Positions 45,892-56,854 are shown, numbered from the stretch's first letter. The stretch: DNA of 64,000 nt from Winslowiella toletana (GCF_032164335.1 NZ_CP134152.1:930001-994000), one strand, 5' to 3'. Numbers and translations are program-made. The notes: generated by a model from the sequence alone, not told the origin.

Positions 45892-48336
45892 GTGAGTTCA
45901 TTACCGGTCAGTGCGGTACTGCCGCAGCTGTTAGCCGCACTACAGCAGGCACCGCAGGTGTTACTGGTCGCCCCTACCGGCGCGGGTAAATCCACCTGGC
46001 TGCCGCTGCAAATTCTGCATCAGACGGATTTTAGCGGGCGCATTTTGCTGCTGGAACCGCGGCGACTGGCGGCGCGCAATGTGGCACAGCGGTTGGCCGA
46101 ACAGCTAAATCAGCAGCCGGGTGAAACCGTGGGTTACCGCATGCGTGCGGAAACGCGGGTTGGCCCAAAGACCCGGCTGGAGGTGGTTACCGAAGGGATT
46201 CTCAGCCGGATGTTGCAGCAGGATCCGATGCTGGAAGGGGTCTCGCTGGTTATTCTTGATGAATTTCACGAGCGCAGCTTGCAGGCCGATCTGGCACTGG
46301 CGCTGCTGCTCGATGTACAACAAGGTTTACGCGACGACTTAAAAATTCTGCTGATGTCAGCCACCCTCGACAATCAGCGGCTCAGCGCGCTGTTACCCGA
46401 TGCTCCGGTGATTATCTCTGAGGGCCGCAGTTTCCCGGTAGAGCGGCGCTATGTCGCACTGGCAACTCATCTGCGCTTTGACGATGCGGTGGCGCGGGAG
46501 GTCACGCAGCTCCTGCGTGATGAAAGTGGATCGCTGTTGCTGTTTTTACCCGGGGTTGGCGAGATCCAGCGCATCAAAACGCTGCTGGAAGAGCGGGTAA
46601 GCCGTGATGTCGATCTCTGCCCGCTGTACGGTGCTTTACCGTTGAGCGAGCAGCAGCGCGCGATCCTGCCTGCCGCAGCGGGGCGGCGCAAAGTGGTGCT
46701 GGCAACTAATATCGCTGAAACCAGTTTAACCATCGAAGGTATCCGGCTGGTGGTAGATAGCGGGCTGGAGCGGATGGCCAGTTTTGATCTGCGCAGCGGG
46801 CTGACCCGTTTACAGACGCAGCGCATCAGCCAGGCATCAATGACCCAGCGTGCCGGACGCGCAGGACGGCTTGAACCCGGCCTGTGTCTGCATCTGTTGG
46901 GTAAAGAGCAGGCAGAGCGCGCGGCAACGCACGGCGACGCTGAAATATTGCAAAGCGATCTGTCGGCGTTATGGCTCGATGTATTGCAGTGGGGCTGTAA
47001 TGATATTGATCAGCTGAACTGGCTCGATCGCCCGCCTGAACCTGCTTTGCGTGCGGCGGCGCGATTATTGCAACAGCTCGGTGCCACTGATCAACAGGGC
47101 AGGCTGAATGAGAAAGGGCGCAAGATGGCGCAGCTTGGCAGCGATCCGCGGCTGGCGGCACTGTTGATTGATGCCGGCAGTTCCGCTGAGCAGATCGCGA
47201 CAGCGGCGCTGTTGGTGGCGATTCTCGAAGAGCCGCCGCGTCACGGCAGCGGCGATTTGCGTGACTGTTTTCAGCGCGTGCAGCCGCACTGGCAGCGGCG
47301 TGCCCGTCAGTTACAAAAGCGACTGGGTGCCCGCGATGCGCCAGCAAACATCGACGCTATTGCGCCATTACTGATGGCGGCTTTTCCCGATCGCCTGGCA
47401 CGACGTCGCGGCCAGCATGGGCGCTATCAGTTAGCGAACGGCATTGGCGCGTTGCTGGATGACGATCACGCGCTGACGCGCTACGAATGGCTGATTGCTC
47501 CGCTGCTGTTACAGGGCAGCCTGCAAGCCGATGCGCGCATTTTACACGCTTTGCCGGTTGAGATTGATTTACTGATCCGCCAGTGTCCTGAGCGGGTTGA
47601 GTCAGTCACCGCAGTAGAGTGGGATGAAGAGAAAGGCACGCTACGCGCCTGGCGACGTGAGCAGATTGGCTCACTGATACTGAAAGCGCAGCCGCAGGCC
47701 CGGCCTGAACCCGAGGAGCTGCATCCGGCGATGCTGAACTGGATTCGTGAAAAAGGTCTCAGCGTGCTCAACTGGACGCCGGATGCGCAGCAGCTGCGGA
47801 TGCGTTTAGCCTGTGCCGCTCAGTGGCTGCCGCAAGAATCCTGGCTGGCCTGCGATGATCAAAGCCTGCTCGACTCGCTGGAGCGCTGGTTGTTGCCAGT
47901 GATGACCGGCGTACGCGATCTGAAAGGGCTGCGCAACATCAATCTGGCCAACGCATTATTACAATTACTGACATGGTCTCAGCGTCAGCGGCTGGATACT
48001 GTGCTGCCAACTCATTACACTGTGCCGACCGGAAGTCGGCTGCCATTACGCTATGATGCAGTTTTACCGCCGGTGCTGGCGGTGCGCCTGCAGGAGATGT
48101 TTGGTGAGGCGCAAAATCCCTGCGTTGCCGAAGGGCGTGTGCCACTGGTGCTGGAGCTGTTGTCTCCCGCTCAGCGACCGCTGCAAATTACCCGCGATTT
48201 AGCGGGCTTCTGGCGCGGTGCTTATCCGCAGGTGCAGAAAGAGATGAAAGGGCGCTATCCAAAACATCTGTGGCCGGACGATCCAGCCAATACGCTACCC
48301 ACGCGTCGCGTCAAAAAGTTTTCCCCGCCGTCCTGA
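45892..48336 (+). CDS. hrpB: ATP-dependent helicase HrpB
   Basis: DEAH-box superfamily 2 RNA helicase-like protein of uncertain role. The start is GTG 45892 (MSSLPVSAVLPQLLAALQQ) after GGAGTTTTCCT, giving 814 residues; upstream in-frame codons are not conserved. Motifs: I APTGAGKST, Ia LEPRRLAARN, II DEFHER, III SATLD, VI QRAGRAGR. The C-terminal HrpB-specific domain ends in a basic tail (TRRVKKFS). Confidence 0.96.
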   Translation: MSSLPVSAVLPQLLAALQQAPQVLLVAPTGAGKSTWLPLQILHQTDFSGRILLLEPRRLAARNVAQRLAEQLNQQPGETVGYRMRAETRVGPKTRLEVVTEGILSRMLQQDPMLEGVSLVILDEFHERSLQADLALALLLDVQQGLRDDLKILLMSATLDNQRLSALLPDAPVIISEGRSFPVERRYVALATHLRFDDAVAREVTQLLRDESGSLLLFLPGVGEIQRIKTLLEERVSRDVDLCPLYGALPLSEQQRAILPAAAGRRKVVLATNIAETSLTIEGIRLVVDSGLERMASFDLRSGLTRLQTQRISQASMTQRAGRAGRLEPGLCLHLLGKEQAERAATHGDAEILQSDLSALWLDVLQWGCNDIDQLNWLDRPPEPALRAAARLLQQLGATDQQGRLNEKGRKMAQLGSDPRLAALLIDAGSSAEQIATAALLVAILEEPPRHGSGDLRDCFQRVQPHWQRRARQLQKRLGARDAPANIDAIAPLLMAAFPDRLARRRGQHGRYQLANGIGALLDDDHALTRYEWLIAPLLLQGSLQADARILHALPVEIDLLIRQCPERVESVTAVEWDEEKGTLRAWRREQIGSLILKAQPQARPEPEELHPAMLNWIREKGLSVLNWTPDAQQLRMRLACAAQWLPQESWLACDDQSLLDSLERWLLPVMTGVRDLKGLRNINLANALLQLLTWSQRQRLDTVLPTHYTVPTGSRLPLRYDAVLPPVLAVRLQEMFGEAQNPCVAEGRVPLVLELLSPAQRPLQITRDLAGFWRGAYPQVQKEMKGRYPKHLWPDDPANTLPTRRVKKFSPPS

Positions 48337-48356
48337 GCGGCCGTTTAAGAGTAGCT

Positions 48357-48384
48357 ATTTCGGAAGGTTCCACTTTTCCGAAAT
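48357..48384 (+). promoter_or_regulatory. Inverted repeat upstream of mrcB
   Basis: ATTTCGGAA (48357-48365) and TTCCGAAAT (48376-48384), perfect 9-base arms around a 10-base loop, between hrpB and mrcB. It may end hrpB transcription or sit in the mrcB leader; there is no U-run. Confidence 0.45.
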
Positions 48385-48443
48385 GCAGAGTAAGAACAGA
48401 GTAGTCGGCCTTGCCGACGGCAATCCCTGGAGAAATGAAACGA

Positions 48444-50960
48444 ATGTCTGGCAACGATCGCGAACCTATCGGGCGCAAAGGCAAACAGCCTAAACCGCCG
48501 CGTAAGCCGGCAAAAGGTCGCCGCAGGGAAGACGAATATAATGAAGATTACGAAGATTATCAGGATGATACTGATGATGACTACGAGGAGACAGAATCGG
48601 TGCCACGTAAAGCAAAAGGGCGTTCAGCACGTAAGAAAAGAGGCTGGCTGGGGTTAATTATCAAGCTGCTGCTGGTCATCATTGTGCTGATGGCGATTTA
48701 CGGCGTCTGGCTCGACTCGCAAATTCGCAGCCGCATTGATGGCAAAGTCTGGCAGCTGCCGGCAACGGTTTATGGCCGTATGGTCAGCCTTGAACCGGGC
48801 ATGTCCTATAACAAGCAGGAGATGGTAGCACTGCTTGAAGGCACGCAGTATCGTCAGGTTACGCGCATGACGCGTCCCGGCGAGTTTACCGTGCAGGGCA
48901 ACAGCATTGAGATGATCCGTCGTCCGTTTGATTTTCCGGACAGTAAAGAGGGTCAGATTCGCGCACGTCTGTCATTCAGTAATGGCACGCTGAGCGAAAT
49001 CAAGAACCTCGACAGTGGTCGTGATTTTGGCTTTTTCCGCCTCGATCCTCGTTTGATCACCATGCTGCAATCGCCAAACGGTGAACAGCGCCTGTTTGTT
49101 CCGCGCGCTGGCTTCCCGGATCTACTGGTTGATACGCTGGTCGCTACCGAAGACCGTCATTTCTATCAGCATGATGGCATCAGTTTCTACTCGATTGGCC
49201 GTGCATTTCTCGCCAATATTACCGCCGGTCGCGCGGTGCAGGGCGGCAGTACTCTGACGCAGCAGCTGGTGAAAAACCTGTTCCTGACCAACGAGCGTTC
49301 ACTGTGGCGTAAGGCGAATGAAGCCTATATGGCGCTGATTATGGACGCGCGTTACAGCAAGGATCGTATCCTTGAGCTGTATCTTAACGAGGTGTACCTC
49401 GGGCAGAGTGGCAGCGATCAGATTCGCGGCTTCCCGCTGGCCAGTCTCTACTACTTTGGCCGTCCGGTGGATGAGCTGAGCCTCGATCAGCAGGCGCTGC
49501 TGGTGGGCATGGTAAAAGGGGCGTCGCTGTACAATCCATGGCGTAATCCTAAGCTGGCGTTGGAACGTCGTAACCTGGTACTGCGTTTGTTGCAGCAGCA
49601 GAAGGTTATCGACCAGGAGCTGTATGAAATGCTCAGCGCCCGTCCGCTCGGCGTGCAGCCGAAAGGCGGCGTAATTACTCCACAGCCAGCCTTTATGCAG
49701 ATGGTGCGTAATGAACTGCAGCAGAAGCTGGGCGACAAGGTAAAAGATCTTTCCGGCGTGAAGATCTTCACCACGCTGGATTCCGTATCGCAGGACGCGG
49801 CGGAAAAAGCGGTGGAAGAGGGGATTCCGGCGTTGCGTAAACAACGCGGCGTGAAAGATCTTGAAACGGCGATGGTGATCGTTGATCGCTTCAGTGGCGA
49901 AGTTCGCGCGATGGTCGGCGGTGCCGATCCGCAGTATGCCGGTTACAACCGTGCGCTGCAGGCGCGCCGTTCTATCGGCTCGCTGGCCAAACCGGCGACC
50001 TATCTGACAGCATTAAGCCAGCCGGATAAATATCGCCTGAATACCTGGATTGCCGATCAGCCATTAGCGCTCAAACAGCCGAATGGTCAGGTCTGGAAGC
50101 CGCAGAATGACGATCGTCAGTTCAGTGGTCAGGTGATGCTGGTGGATGCGTTAACCCGTTCGATGAACGTGCCGACGGTAAACCTCGGCATGTCATTGGG
50201 CTTGCCGGCAGTGACCGAAACCTGGACCAAACTGGGTGTGCCGAAAGACCAGCTGCATCCGGTTCCGGCGATGCTGCTCGGCGCGTTGAACCTGACGCCG
50301 ATTGAAGTCGCGCAGGCGTTCCAGACTATTGCCAGTGGCGGTAATCGTGCTCAGCTCTCGGCGTTGCGTTCAGTGATTGCTGAAGATGGCTCAGTGCTGT
50401 ATCAAAGCTTCCCGCAGGCGGAGCGTACTGAACCGGCGCAGGCGGCTTATCTGACGCTGTACACTATGCAACAGGTTGCGGCGCGCGGAACCGCCCGTGC
50501 GCTTGGCGCGAAGTTCCCGAGTGCAAACCTTGCGGCGAAAACCGGTACGACCAACAATCAGGTCGACAGCTGGTTTGCCGGTATCGACGGTAAAGAAGTG
50601 GCGATTACCTGGATTGGTCGCGATAACAACCAGACGACGAAACTGTACGGTTCTTCCGGTGCGATGCAGATCTATCGTCACTACCTGGAAAATCAGGCAC
50701 CGATGCCGCTTAGTCTGACGCCGCCGGAAGATATCGCCCCGATGAATATCGACTCTGCCGGTAATTTCGTCTGTGACACCGGTAGCAGCAACTGGCGTAC
50801 GCTGCCGGTGTGGACCACCGATGCAAATGCGCTTTGCCAGCAGCAACAGCAGCAACTGCAGCAGGTTCAGCAGCAGCAGCAACAAGAACAGCAGCAACAG
50901 CAAGAGCAGAAAGACAGCGACGGCGTAGCCGGCTGGATTAAGGATATGTTCGGTAAATAG
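48444..50960 (+). CDS. mrcB: Bifunctional penicillin-binding protein 1B
   Basis: Class A PBP that polymerises and cross-links peptidoglycan. 838 residues. Cytoplasmic N-terminus has a strongly acidic Asp/Glu/Tyr tract (residues about 24-50), then one membrane helix ([15 protein letters not shown]), a UB2H domain that binds LpoB, the glycosyltransferase ([23 protein letters not shown]) and the transpeptidase with SxxK ([10 protein letters not shown]), SMN and KTGTT. The C-terminus is a Gln-rich low-complexity tract before [19 protein letters not shown] 48444 matches the E. coli start ([14 protein letters not shown]); ATG 48435 is in frame. Confidence 0.97.
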   Translation: MSGNDREPIGRKGKQPKPPRKPAKGRRREDEYNEDYEDYQDDTDDDYEETESVPRKAKGRSARKKRGWLGLIIKLLLVIIVLMAIYGVWLDSQIRSRIDGKVWQLPATVYGRMVSLEPGMSYNKQEMVALLEGTQYRQVTRMTRPGEFTVQGNSIEMIRRPFDFPDSKEGQIRARLSFSNGTLSEIKNLDSGRDFGFFRLDPRLITMLQSPNGEQRLFVPRAGFPDLLVDTLVATEDRHFYQHDGISFYSIGRAFLANITAGRAVQGGSTLTQQLVKNLFLTNERSLWRKANEAYMALIMDARYSKDRILELYLNEVYLGQSGSDQIRGFPLASLYYFGRPVDELSLDQQALLVGMVKGASLYNPWRNPKLALERRNLVLRLLQQQKVIDQELYEMLSARPLGVQPKGGVITPQPAFMQMVRNELQQKLGDKVKDLSGVKIFTTLDSVSQDAAEKAVEEGIPALRKQRGVKDLETAMVIVDRFSGEVRAMVGGADPQYAGYNRALQARRSIGSLAKPATYLTALSQPDKYRLNTWIADQPLALKQPNGQVWKPQNDDRQFSGQVMLVDALTRSMNVPTVNLGMSLGLPAVTETWTKLGVPKDQLHPVPAMLLGALNLTPIEVAQAFQTIASGGNRAQLSALRSVIAEDGSVLYQSFPQAERTEPAQAAYLTLYTMQQVAARGTARALGAKFPSANLAAKTGTTNNQVDSWFAGIDGKEVAITWIGRDNNQTTKLYGSSGAMQIYRHYLENQAPMPLSLTPPEDIAPMNIDSAGNFVCDTGSSNWRTLPVWTTDANALCQQQQQQLQQVQQQQQQEQQQQQEQKDSDGVAGWIKDMFGK

Positions 50961-51007
50961 CGTTGATCGCGGTGGTGGAAACGCCACCTTTACCCTCACC
51001 CTCACTG

Positions 51008-51034
51008 AGGCGGCGTTTTCGCCGCCTTTTTTTT
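51008..51034 (+). terminator. Rho-independent terminator after mrcB
   Basis: AGGCGGCG, loop TTTT, CGCCGCCT followed by a run of T residues to 51034. Confidence 0.95.
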
Positions 51035-51116
51035 CACCGGCAATCAGCCGGCAACCGCGTCCCTGCTGGATTTTTGTTGCAGAGCTTCCTTCGTTTCGCA
51101 TATTATCCGAGCTGCA

Positions 51117-51131
51117 TAATAATAATTATCG
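51117..51131 (+). promoter_or_regulatory. Fur box upstream of fhuC
   Basis: TAATAATAATTATCG matches the 7-1-7 Fur consensus TGATAATNATTATCA at all but two defined positions. It lies 66-81 bases before fhuC, between the mrcB terminator and the operon. Confidence 0.8.
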
Positions 51132-51197
51132 TTTACATTCCGCATTTAATGTTTAACCGGACGCGGCTCGCTGCTCCCGCCAATCTTGAAGATAATC

Positions 51198-51992
51198 ATG
51201 CAATCTCAGCAACAACAGGACACAACCTTCCGGCTTGATAACGTCAGCTTCACCGTTCCTGGCCGTACGCTGTTACACCCTTTGTCACTGACCTTTCCTG
51301 CCGGAAAAGTCACCGGGCTGATCGGCCACAATGGTTCCGGTAAATCGACGCTACTCAAAATGCTTGGCCGCCATCACGCGGCCAGTGAGGGGCAGGTATT
51401 ACTGAATAATACCGCGGTGGCTGAGTGGAACAGCAAAGCTTTTGCTCGCGAAGTCGCCTATCTGCCTCAACAGCTTCCGGCTGCCGAGGGCATGACGGTG
51501 CGTGAACTGGTGGCAATTGGTCGCTATCCCTGGCATGGCGCGTTGGGTCGTTACGGTGTGGAAGATCGTGAACGTGTCGAAGAGGCTATCGCGCTGGTGG
51601 GATTAAAACCTTTCGCGCAGCGGCTGGTAGACAGCCTCTCTGGCGGAGAGCGTCAGCGCGCGTGGATCGCCATGCTGGTGGCACAGAACAGCCGCTGCCT
51701 GTTGCTGGATGAGCCGACGTCGGCGCTGGATATCGCTCATCAGGTTGATGTGCTGGCGCTGATTCAGCGCTTAAGTCATCAGCGTGGCCTGACGGTGATT
51801 GCGGTGCTGCACGATATCAATATGGCGGCGCGCTACTGCGATTACCTGGTGGCGCTGCGTGGCGGTGAAGTCATTGCGCAGGGTGAACCTCAGGCGATTA
51901 TGCAGGGTGACGTGCTGGAGAAGATTTACGGCATTCCTATGGGCATTCTGCCGCATCCGCAAGGCGGTGCGCCGGTGAGCTTTGTTTACTGA
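51198..51992 (+). CDS. fhuC: Fe(3+)-hydroxamate ABC transporter ATP-binding protein FhuC
   Basis: ATPase powering ferrichrome-type siderophore import. 264 residues from ATG 51198 (MQSQQQQDTTFRLDNVSF). Walker A GHNGSGKST, signature LSGGERQRAW and Walker B LLLDEPTSALD are intact. It starts the operon here, whereas in E. coli fhuA precedes it. Fur control is expected from the upstream box. FhuD starts 15 bases after it. Confidence 0.97.
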   Translation: MQSQQQQDTTFRLDNVSFTVPGRTLLHPLSLTFPAGKVTGLIGHNGSGKSTLLKMLGRHHAASEGQVLLNNTAVAEWNSKAFAREVAYLPQQLPAAEGMTVRELVAIGRYPWHGALGRYGVEDRERVEEAIALVGLKPFAQRLVDSLSGGERQRAWIAMLVAQNSRCLLLDEPTSALDIAHQVDVLALIQRLSHQRGLTVIAVLHDINMAARYCDYLVALRGGEVIAQGEPQAIMQGDVLEKIYGIPMGILPHPQGGAPVSFVY

Positions 51993-52007
51993 TTACAGGA
52001 TGTTCTG

Positions 52008-52886
52008 ATGCCGGATAAACTTCGCCGCCGTTTATTAACCGCAATGGCGCTCTCCCCTGTATTACTCAATTTACCGGCTCGCGCCGGGCTTCCCGATATC
52101 CGACGCGTGGTTGCGCTGGAGTGGCTGCCGGTCGAGCTGATGATGGCGCTCGGCGTACCACCAATGGGCGTGGCGGAAATCCATAATTATCAGCTGTGGG
52201 TGGGTAAGCCGGAATTACCGGCCAATACTATCGATCTTGGATTACGCACCGAGCCTAACCTCGAGCTGCTGACGCAGCTTAAACCGTCATTAATTCTCTA
52301 TTCTCAGGGTTATGGCCCGTCGCCGGATAAACTTGAGCGCATTGCGCCGGGGATAGGTTTCAGTTTCAACGAGGGTGATGGTAAACCGCTGACTTCCGCT
52401 CGTCACTCGCTGATAAAGCTGGCAAAGGAGCTGGGTATCGAATCCCGCGGCCATCAGCATCTGGCAGAATTTGATCGCTTTATGCTGCAAATGCGCGCCA
52501 GACTGGCTCCTCGGGCCACTAAACCGCTACTGTTGATGTCGATTCTCGACACTCGCCATGCGATTGTGTTTGGCAAAGGCAGCCTGTTTCAGGAAGTGCT
52601 TGATGAGCTGGGCATTGAAAATGCCTGGCAAGGCGAAACTAATTTCTGGGGCAGCGCGGTAATTGGGATTGAGCGGCTGGCAACGATTAAAGATGCCGAT
52701 GCCATCTGTTTCGACCACGGCAACGACCTGATGATGGAGCAAGTCACCTCGACCGCGCTGTGGCGCTCTTTACCGTTTGTTCGCCAGCAGCGTTTTAAGC
52801 GGGTACCGGCGGTGTGGTTCTATGGCGCAACGCTGACTGCTCAGCATTTCTGTCATACCCTCGACAGTGCGCTGGAGGCGTCATGA
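52008..52886 (+). CDS. fhuD: Fe(3+)-hydroxamate-binding protein FhuD
   Basis: Periplasmic siderophore-binding protein of the helical-backbone (class III) type, 292 residues. The N-terminus MPDKLRRRLLTAMALSPVLL is a Tat-like signal (RRRLLT), cleaved near ARA-G. The core (RRVVALEWLPVELMMALGV, and the Arg/Trp/Tyr ligand residues in NYQLWV and QGYGPSP) matches E. coli FhuD. Its stop codon overlaps the fhuB start (ATGA). Confidence 0.96.
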   Translation: MPDKLRRRLLTAMALSPVLLNLPARAGLPDIRRVVALEWLPVELMMALGVPPMGVAEIHNYQLWVGKPELPANTIDLGLRTEPNLELLTQLKPSLILYSQGYGPSPDKLERIAPGIGFSFNEGDGKPLTSARHSLIKLAKELGIESRGHQHLAEFDRFMLQMRARLAPRATKPLLLMSILDTRHAIVFGKGSLFQEVLDELGIENAWQGETNFWGSAVIGIERLATIKDADAICFDHGNDLMMEQVTSTALWRSLPFVRQQRFKRVPAVWFYGATLTAQHFCHTLDSALEAS

Positions 52887-54865
52887 CATCACGCAAATTG
52901 TTCCCGGTTACGCTGCTGGCGGGCCTGTTTATTCTCACGCTGGTGTTAACTCTATATAACCTCGCCAGCCATCTGCCGATGGCGCAATGGCGGATGGCGC
53001 TGCGCCAGCCGGATATCGATAACCTCGATCAGATGCTGTTTCATTACAGCCTGCTGCCGAGGCTGGCAATCTCGTTGCTGGTTGGTGCAGGGCTTGGACT
53101 GGCCGGTTTGCTGTTCCAGCAGGTATTGCGTAATCCACTGGCAGAACCGACGACTCTCGGCGTGGCCTCCGGAGCGCAGCTGGGGATTACCGTTGTTACA
53201 TTGTGGAGCTTGCCGGGTGGGTTGTTAACGCAGCAAATGGCCGCAATGGGCGGTGCGATTCTGATCGGGCTGGTGGTGTTCGGTATTGCGTGGGGCAAGC
53301 GTCTGTCACCGGTCACGCTGATTCTCGCCGGGCTGGTGATGAGTCTGTACTGTGGTGCGGTCAATCAGATCATCGCCATCTTCAATCATGATCAACTGCA
53401 AAATATGTTTTTGTGGGGCACCGGTGCATTAAATCAACAGGACTGGAGCAACGTCATCACGCTGTGGCCAAGATTGCTGCTTGCCTTTGCGCTGGCGCTT
53501 CTGCTGCTGCGCCCGATGACGCTGATGGGTCTGGATGACGGCGTAGCGAAAAATCTCGGTCTGGCATTGTCTCTGGCGCGGTTAGCCGCGCTGCTGCTGG
53601 CGATTCTGCTTAGCGCTCAGCTGGTAAATACGGTAGGGATTGTTGGATTTATCGGCCTGTTTGCGCCACTGCTGGCGCGGATGCTGGGTGCGCGCCGTCT
53701 GATTAGCCGTCTGCTGTTGGCACCGTTGATTGGTGCGCTGCTGTTGTGGCTGGCGGATCAAAGCGTCAGCTGGCTGACCGATGTCTGGCGTGAGGTTTCG
53801 ACCGGTACCGCTACGGCGGTGATTGGTGCGCCGTTGTTGCTGTGGCTACTGCCACGGTTGCGTACCGGCTCGGTGCCGCCGGCAATGAATCAGGGCGATA
53901 ATGTCCCTGTCGAGCGTCAGCAAGTGCTGTGGTGGGCACTGGCAGGCGTCGGCCTGCTGCTGCTGTTGATTGCCGTGGCGCTGTCGTTCGGGCGTGATGC
54001 CTGGGGCTGGGTATGGGCCAGTGGCGATCTCTGGCAGCAATTACAGCCGTGGCGCGCACCGCGCGTGGGCGCAGCACTGGCTGCCGGGATGATGCTTGGC
54101 GTGGCGGGCTGCGTGATTCAGCGACTGACCGGTAATCCCATGGCCAGCCCGGAGGTTTTAGGCATCAGTTCCGGTGCCGCCTTTGGCGTGGTGATGATGC
54201 TGTTTCTGGTGCCGGGCGATGCTTTTGGCTGGTTACTGCCTGCCGGCAGCATTGGTGCTGCGGTGACCCTGATGATCATTATGCTGGCTGCAGGGCGCGG
54301 GGGATTCTCTCCGGAGCGTATGCTGTTGGCGGGAATGGCGCTAAGCACCGCCTTTACCATGCTGCTGATGCTGTTGCTGGCCAGTGGCGATCCTCGCATG
54401 GCTAGCCTGCTGACGTGGATTTCCGGTTCGACTTACCAGGTCGATGGCCCTCAGGCGTTGCGGACTGGGGTGATTGCCGTGATATTGATTGCGCTGGCAC
54501 CGTTAGCCACGCGCTGGCTGACTATTCTGCCGTTGGGGGGCGCGACAGCGCGTGCGGTCGGCATGGCATTAACGCCTTCGCGTCTGGCTTTATTACTGCT
54601 GGCGGCGGCGCTGACGGCGGCGGCAACGCTGACCATCGGCCCGCTGAGCTTTGTTGGCCTGATGGCCCCGCACATGGCACGAATGCTGGGTTTCCGTCGC
54701 GCGCTGCCGCAGCTGGTGATCACTGCGCTGTTAGGGGGAATACTCATGGTCTTTGCTGACTGGTGCGGACGGATGATGTCATTCCCGGATCAAATTCCGG
54801 CCGGGCTGTTGGCGACCTTCTTTGGCGCGCCTTACTTTGTTTATCTGCTGCGTAAGAGCCGCTAG
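52883..54865 (+). CDS. fhuB: Fe(3+)-hydroxamate ABC transporter permease FhuB
   Basis: Double-length permease: two homologous halves of about 330 residues, each a complete BtuC-like domain, fused in one chain. 660 residues, as in E. coli, from ATG 52883 (MTSRKLFPVTLLAGLF). Repeated motifs NPLAEPTTLGVASGAQLG and NPMASPEVLGISSGAAFG, and GFIGLFAPLLARM and GLMAPHMARM, show the duplication. Couples with FhuC in the inner membrane. Confidence 0.97.
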   Translation: MTSRKLFPVTLLAGLFILTLVLTLYNLASHLPMAQWRMALRQPDIDNLDQMLFHYSLLPRLAISLLVGAGLGLAGLLFQQVLRNPLAEPTTLGVASGAQLGITVVTLWSLPGGLLTQQMAAMGGAILIGLVVFGIAWGKRLSPVTLILAGLVMSLYCGAVNQIIAIFNHDQLQNMFLWGTGALNQQDWSNVITLWPRLLLAFALALLLLRPMTLMGLDDGVAKNLGLALSLARLAALLLAILLSAQLVNTVGIVGFIGLFAPLLARMLGARRLISRLLLAPLIGALLLWLADQSVSWLTDVWREVSTGTATAVIGAPLLLWLLPRLRTGSVPPAMNQGDNVPVERQQVLWWALAGVGLLLLLIAVALSFGRDAWGWVWASGDLWQQLQPWRAPRVGAALAAGMMLGVAGCVIQRLTGNPMASPEVLGISSGAAFGVVMMLFLVPGDAFGWLLPAGSIGAAVTLMIIMLAAGRGGFSPERMLLAGMALSTAFTMLLMLLLASGDPRMASLLTWISGSTYQVDGPQALRTGVIAVILIALAPLATRWLTILPLGGATARAVGMALTPSRLALLLLAAALTAAATLTIGPLSFVGLMAPHMARMLGFRRALPQLVITALLGGILMVFADWCGRMMSFPDQIPAGLLATFFGAPYFVYLLRKSR

Positions 54866-54916
54866 ATGGAGGTAGCGAAAACGGCTGCCCTCCCAATGGT
54901 TCGCGGAGTGTCAATC

Positions 54917-54952
54917 TTCAGCTAAGGCGACGAAAACGCCGCCTTAGCTGAA
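54917..54952. terminator. Bidirectional terminator between fhuB and hemL
   Basis: TTCAGCTAAGGCG (54917-54929) pairs perfectly with CGCCTTAGCTGAA (54940-54952). The 13-base stem sits between convergent genes. Confidence 0.75.
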
Positions 54953-54983
54953 ACACGGTAATGGACGATAACGCCGACCAGAA

Positions 54984-56264
54984 TTACAGCTTAGCGAAGC
55001 TCCGCTGCGCAGCATCAATGGTATGCTGGATATCTTCTTCACTGTGAGCCAGTGACATAAAGCCGGCTTCAAATGCTGAAGGCGCGAGGTAAACGCCTTC
55101 TTCCAGCATCAGATGGAAGAATTTTTTAAAGCGCTCAACGTCGCATCGGGTGACATCCTGATAGCTGGTAACCGTTTCGGCATCGGTAAAGAACAGACCA
55201 AACATCCCACCTACGTGATTAACCACCAACGGAATATTTTCTGCTTTCGCGGCGGCCAGCAGACCGTCGGCCAGCTGGGTGGTCAGCGCGGTCAGCTTTT
55301 GATGCGTGCCGGGTTTGGCAATTTCACTCAGGCAGGCAAAGCCCGCAGCCATGGCGATTGGGTTTCCGGACAGCGTGCCTGCCTGGTAAACCGGACCTGT
55401 TGGTGCCAGCGCATCCATCACTTCACGACGGCCACCAAATGCGCCGACCGGCATACCGCCGCCGATGATTTTACCGAGGCAGGTCAGATCCGGCTTAACG
55501 CCATAATGTGCCTGTGCACCCGCCAGCGCCACGCGGAAACCGGTCATCACTTCATCAATAATCAGCAGCGCGCCGAACTCATCGCAAAGCGCACGCAGGC
55601 CAGGCAGGAAATCTGCCTGTGGCGGAATGCAGTTCATATTGCCGGCGACCGGCTCGACGATAATACAGGCAATATCCTGCGGATATTGTTCAAATGCCGC
55701 GCGTACCGAAGCGAGATCGTTATAGGTGCAGGTCAGGGTATGCTTAGCGAAATCAGCCGGTACGCCCGGAGAGTTAGGCTGGCCGAGAGTCAGCGCGCCG
55801 GAGCCCGCTTTGACTAACAGGCAGTCGGCGTGACCGTGATAGCAACCTTCGAATTTGATAATTTTATCGCGATGGGTGAAACCGCGTGCCAGACGAATGG
55901 CGCTCATGGTCGCTTCAGTGCCGGAGTTCACCATGCGTACCATATCCATGGTTGGCACCAGCTTACACACCAGCTCGGCCATTTTTACTTCCATCTCGGT
56001 CGGTGCGCCGAAGCTCAGGCCGCGTTCGGCCGCTTCGATAACCGCCTCGCGAATTGCCGGATGGTTATGACCCAGTACCATCGGTCCCCAGGATCCTACG
56101 TAGTCGACATAGGCTTTACCATCAGCATCATAAAGGTAAGCGCCGTTCGCTCGCTCGATGAAAAGCGGTACGCCGCCGACACCGGTGAATGCGCGCACCG
56201 GAGAGTTAACCCCACCGGGAATTAACTTTTGTGCCTGGGCATACAGGTTTTCAGACTTACTCAT
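54984..56264 (-). CDS. hemL: Glutamate-1-semialdehyde 2,1-aminomutase
   Basis: PLP enzyme giving 5-aminolevulinate for heme and B12. 426 residues from ATG 56264 ([20 protein letters not shown]), the E. coli length. The PLP lysine is in [17 protein letters not shown] (near 265); [15 protein letters not shown] and [10 protein letters not shown] bind the cofactor. The E. coli neighbour clcA is absent, so erpA is the next gene, divergent across 242 bases that hold no gene. Confidence 0.97.
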   Translation of the reverse strand: MSKSENLYAQAQKLIPGGVNSPVRAFTGVGGVPLFIERANGAYLYDADGKAYVDYVGSWGPMVLGHNHPAIREAVIEAAERGLSFGAPTEMEVKMAELVCKLVPTMDMVRMVNSGTEATMSAIRLARGFTHRDKIIKFEGCYHGHADCLLVKAGSGALTLGQPNSPGVPADFAKHTLTCTYNDLASVRAAFEQYPQDIACIIVEPVAGNMNCIPPQADFLPGLRALCDEFGALLIIDEVMTGFRVALAGAQAHYGVKPDLTCLGKIIGGGMPVGAFGGRREVMDALAPTGPVYQAGTLSGNPIAMAAGFACLSEIAKPGTHQKLTALTTQLADGLLAAAKAENIPLVVNHVGGMFGLFFTDAETVTSYQDVTRCDVERFKKFFHLMLEEGVYLAPSAFEAGFMSLAHSEEDIQHTIDAAQRSFAKL

Positions 56265-56506
56265 GGATCGGCTCCTGGATCGTACGTTAGAAAAAATCAT
56301 TACCATTCTAAGGGAACATGGCGATCCGTTGAAAGGCAAGTCGCACGATTGATGTCATTGCTGATGATTTTGTTGTCTGAGCACAGAGTGCCAATACTTG
56401 ATTGCGATACCAGGCTATTAGATAATAACAAAAGCTATGGTCAACGATATCTTTGGGTAGAATGACCTGACAGGCATCAGCCTGAACGCATTACTGGAGT
56501 ATTTAA

Positions 56507-56854
56507 ATGAGCGACGATGTAGCAGTACTGCCTCTGCAATTTACTGATGCAGCAGCCAGCAAGGTGAAAAACCTGATTTCCGATGAAGATAACCCGGACC
56601 TGAAACTGCGTGTGTATATTACCGGCGGTGGATGCAGCGGTTTCCAGTATGGTTTTACCTTCGATGATAAAATCAATGATGGTGATATGACCATTGAGAA
56701 GTCTGGTGTGTCGCTGGTGGTTGACCCGATGAGCCTGCAATACCTGGTTGGTGGCTCGGTTGACTACACCGAAGGCCTGGAAGGCTCACGTTTTATTGTG
56801 ACCAACCCTAACGCTAAAACCACCTGCGGCTGTGGTTCATCTTTCAGTATCTAA
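56507..56854 (+). CDS. erpA: Iron-sulfur cluster insertion protein ErpA
   Basis: A-type Fe-S carrier that delivers clusters to IspG/IspH and respiratory enzymes. 115 residues. The three cluster cysteines are present: [10 protein letters not shown] and the C-terminal [13 protein letters not shown] 56507 follows CTGGAGTATTTAA. Followed by a bidirectional terminator. Confidence 0.97.
   Translation: MSDDVAVLPLQFTDAAASKVKNLISDEDNPDLKLRVYITGGGCSGFQYGFTFDDKINDGDMTIEKSGVSLVVDPMSLQYLVGGSVDYTEGLEGSRFIVTNPNAKTTCGCGSSFSI

Noticed and set aside
50845-50915. CAG/CAA-rich tract as a repeat element
   Set aside because: It is in frame and encodes the Gln-rich tail of PBP1B, which is also Gln-rich in E. coli.
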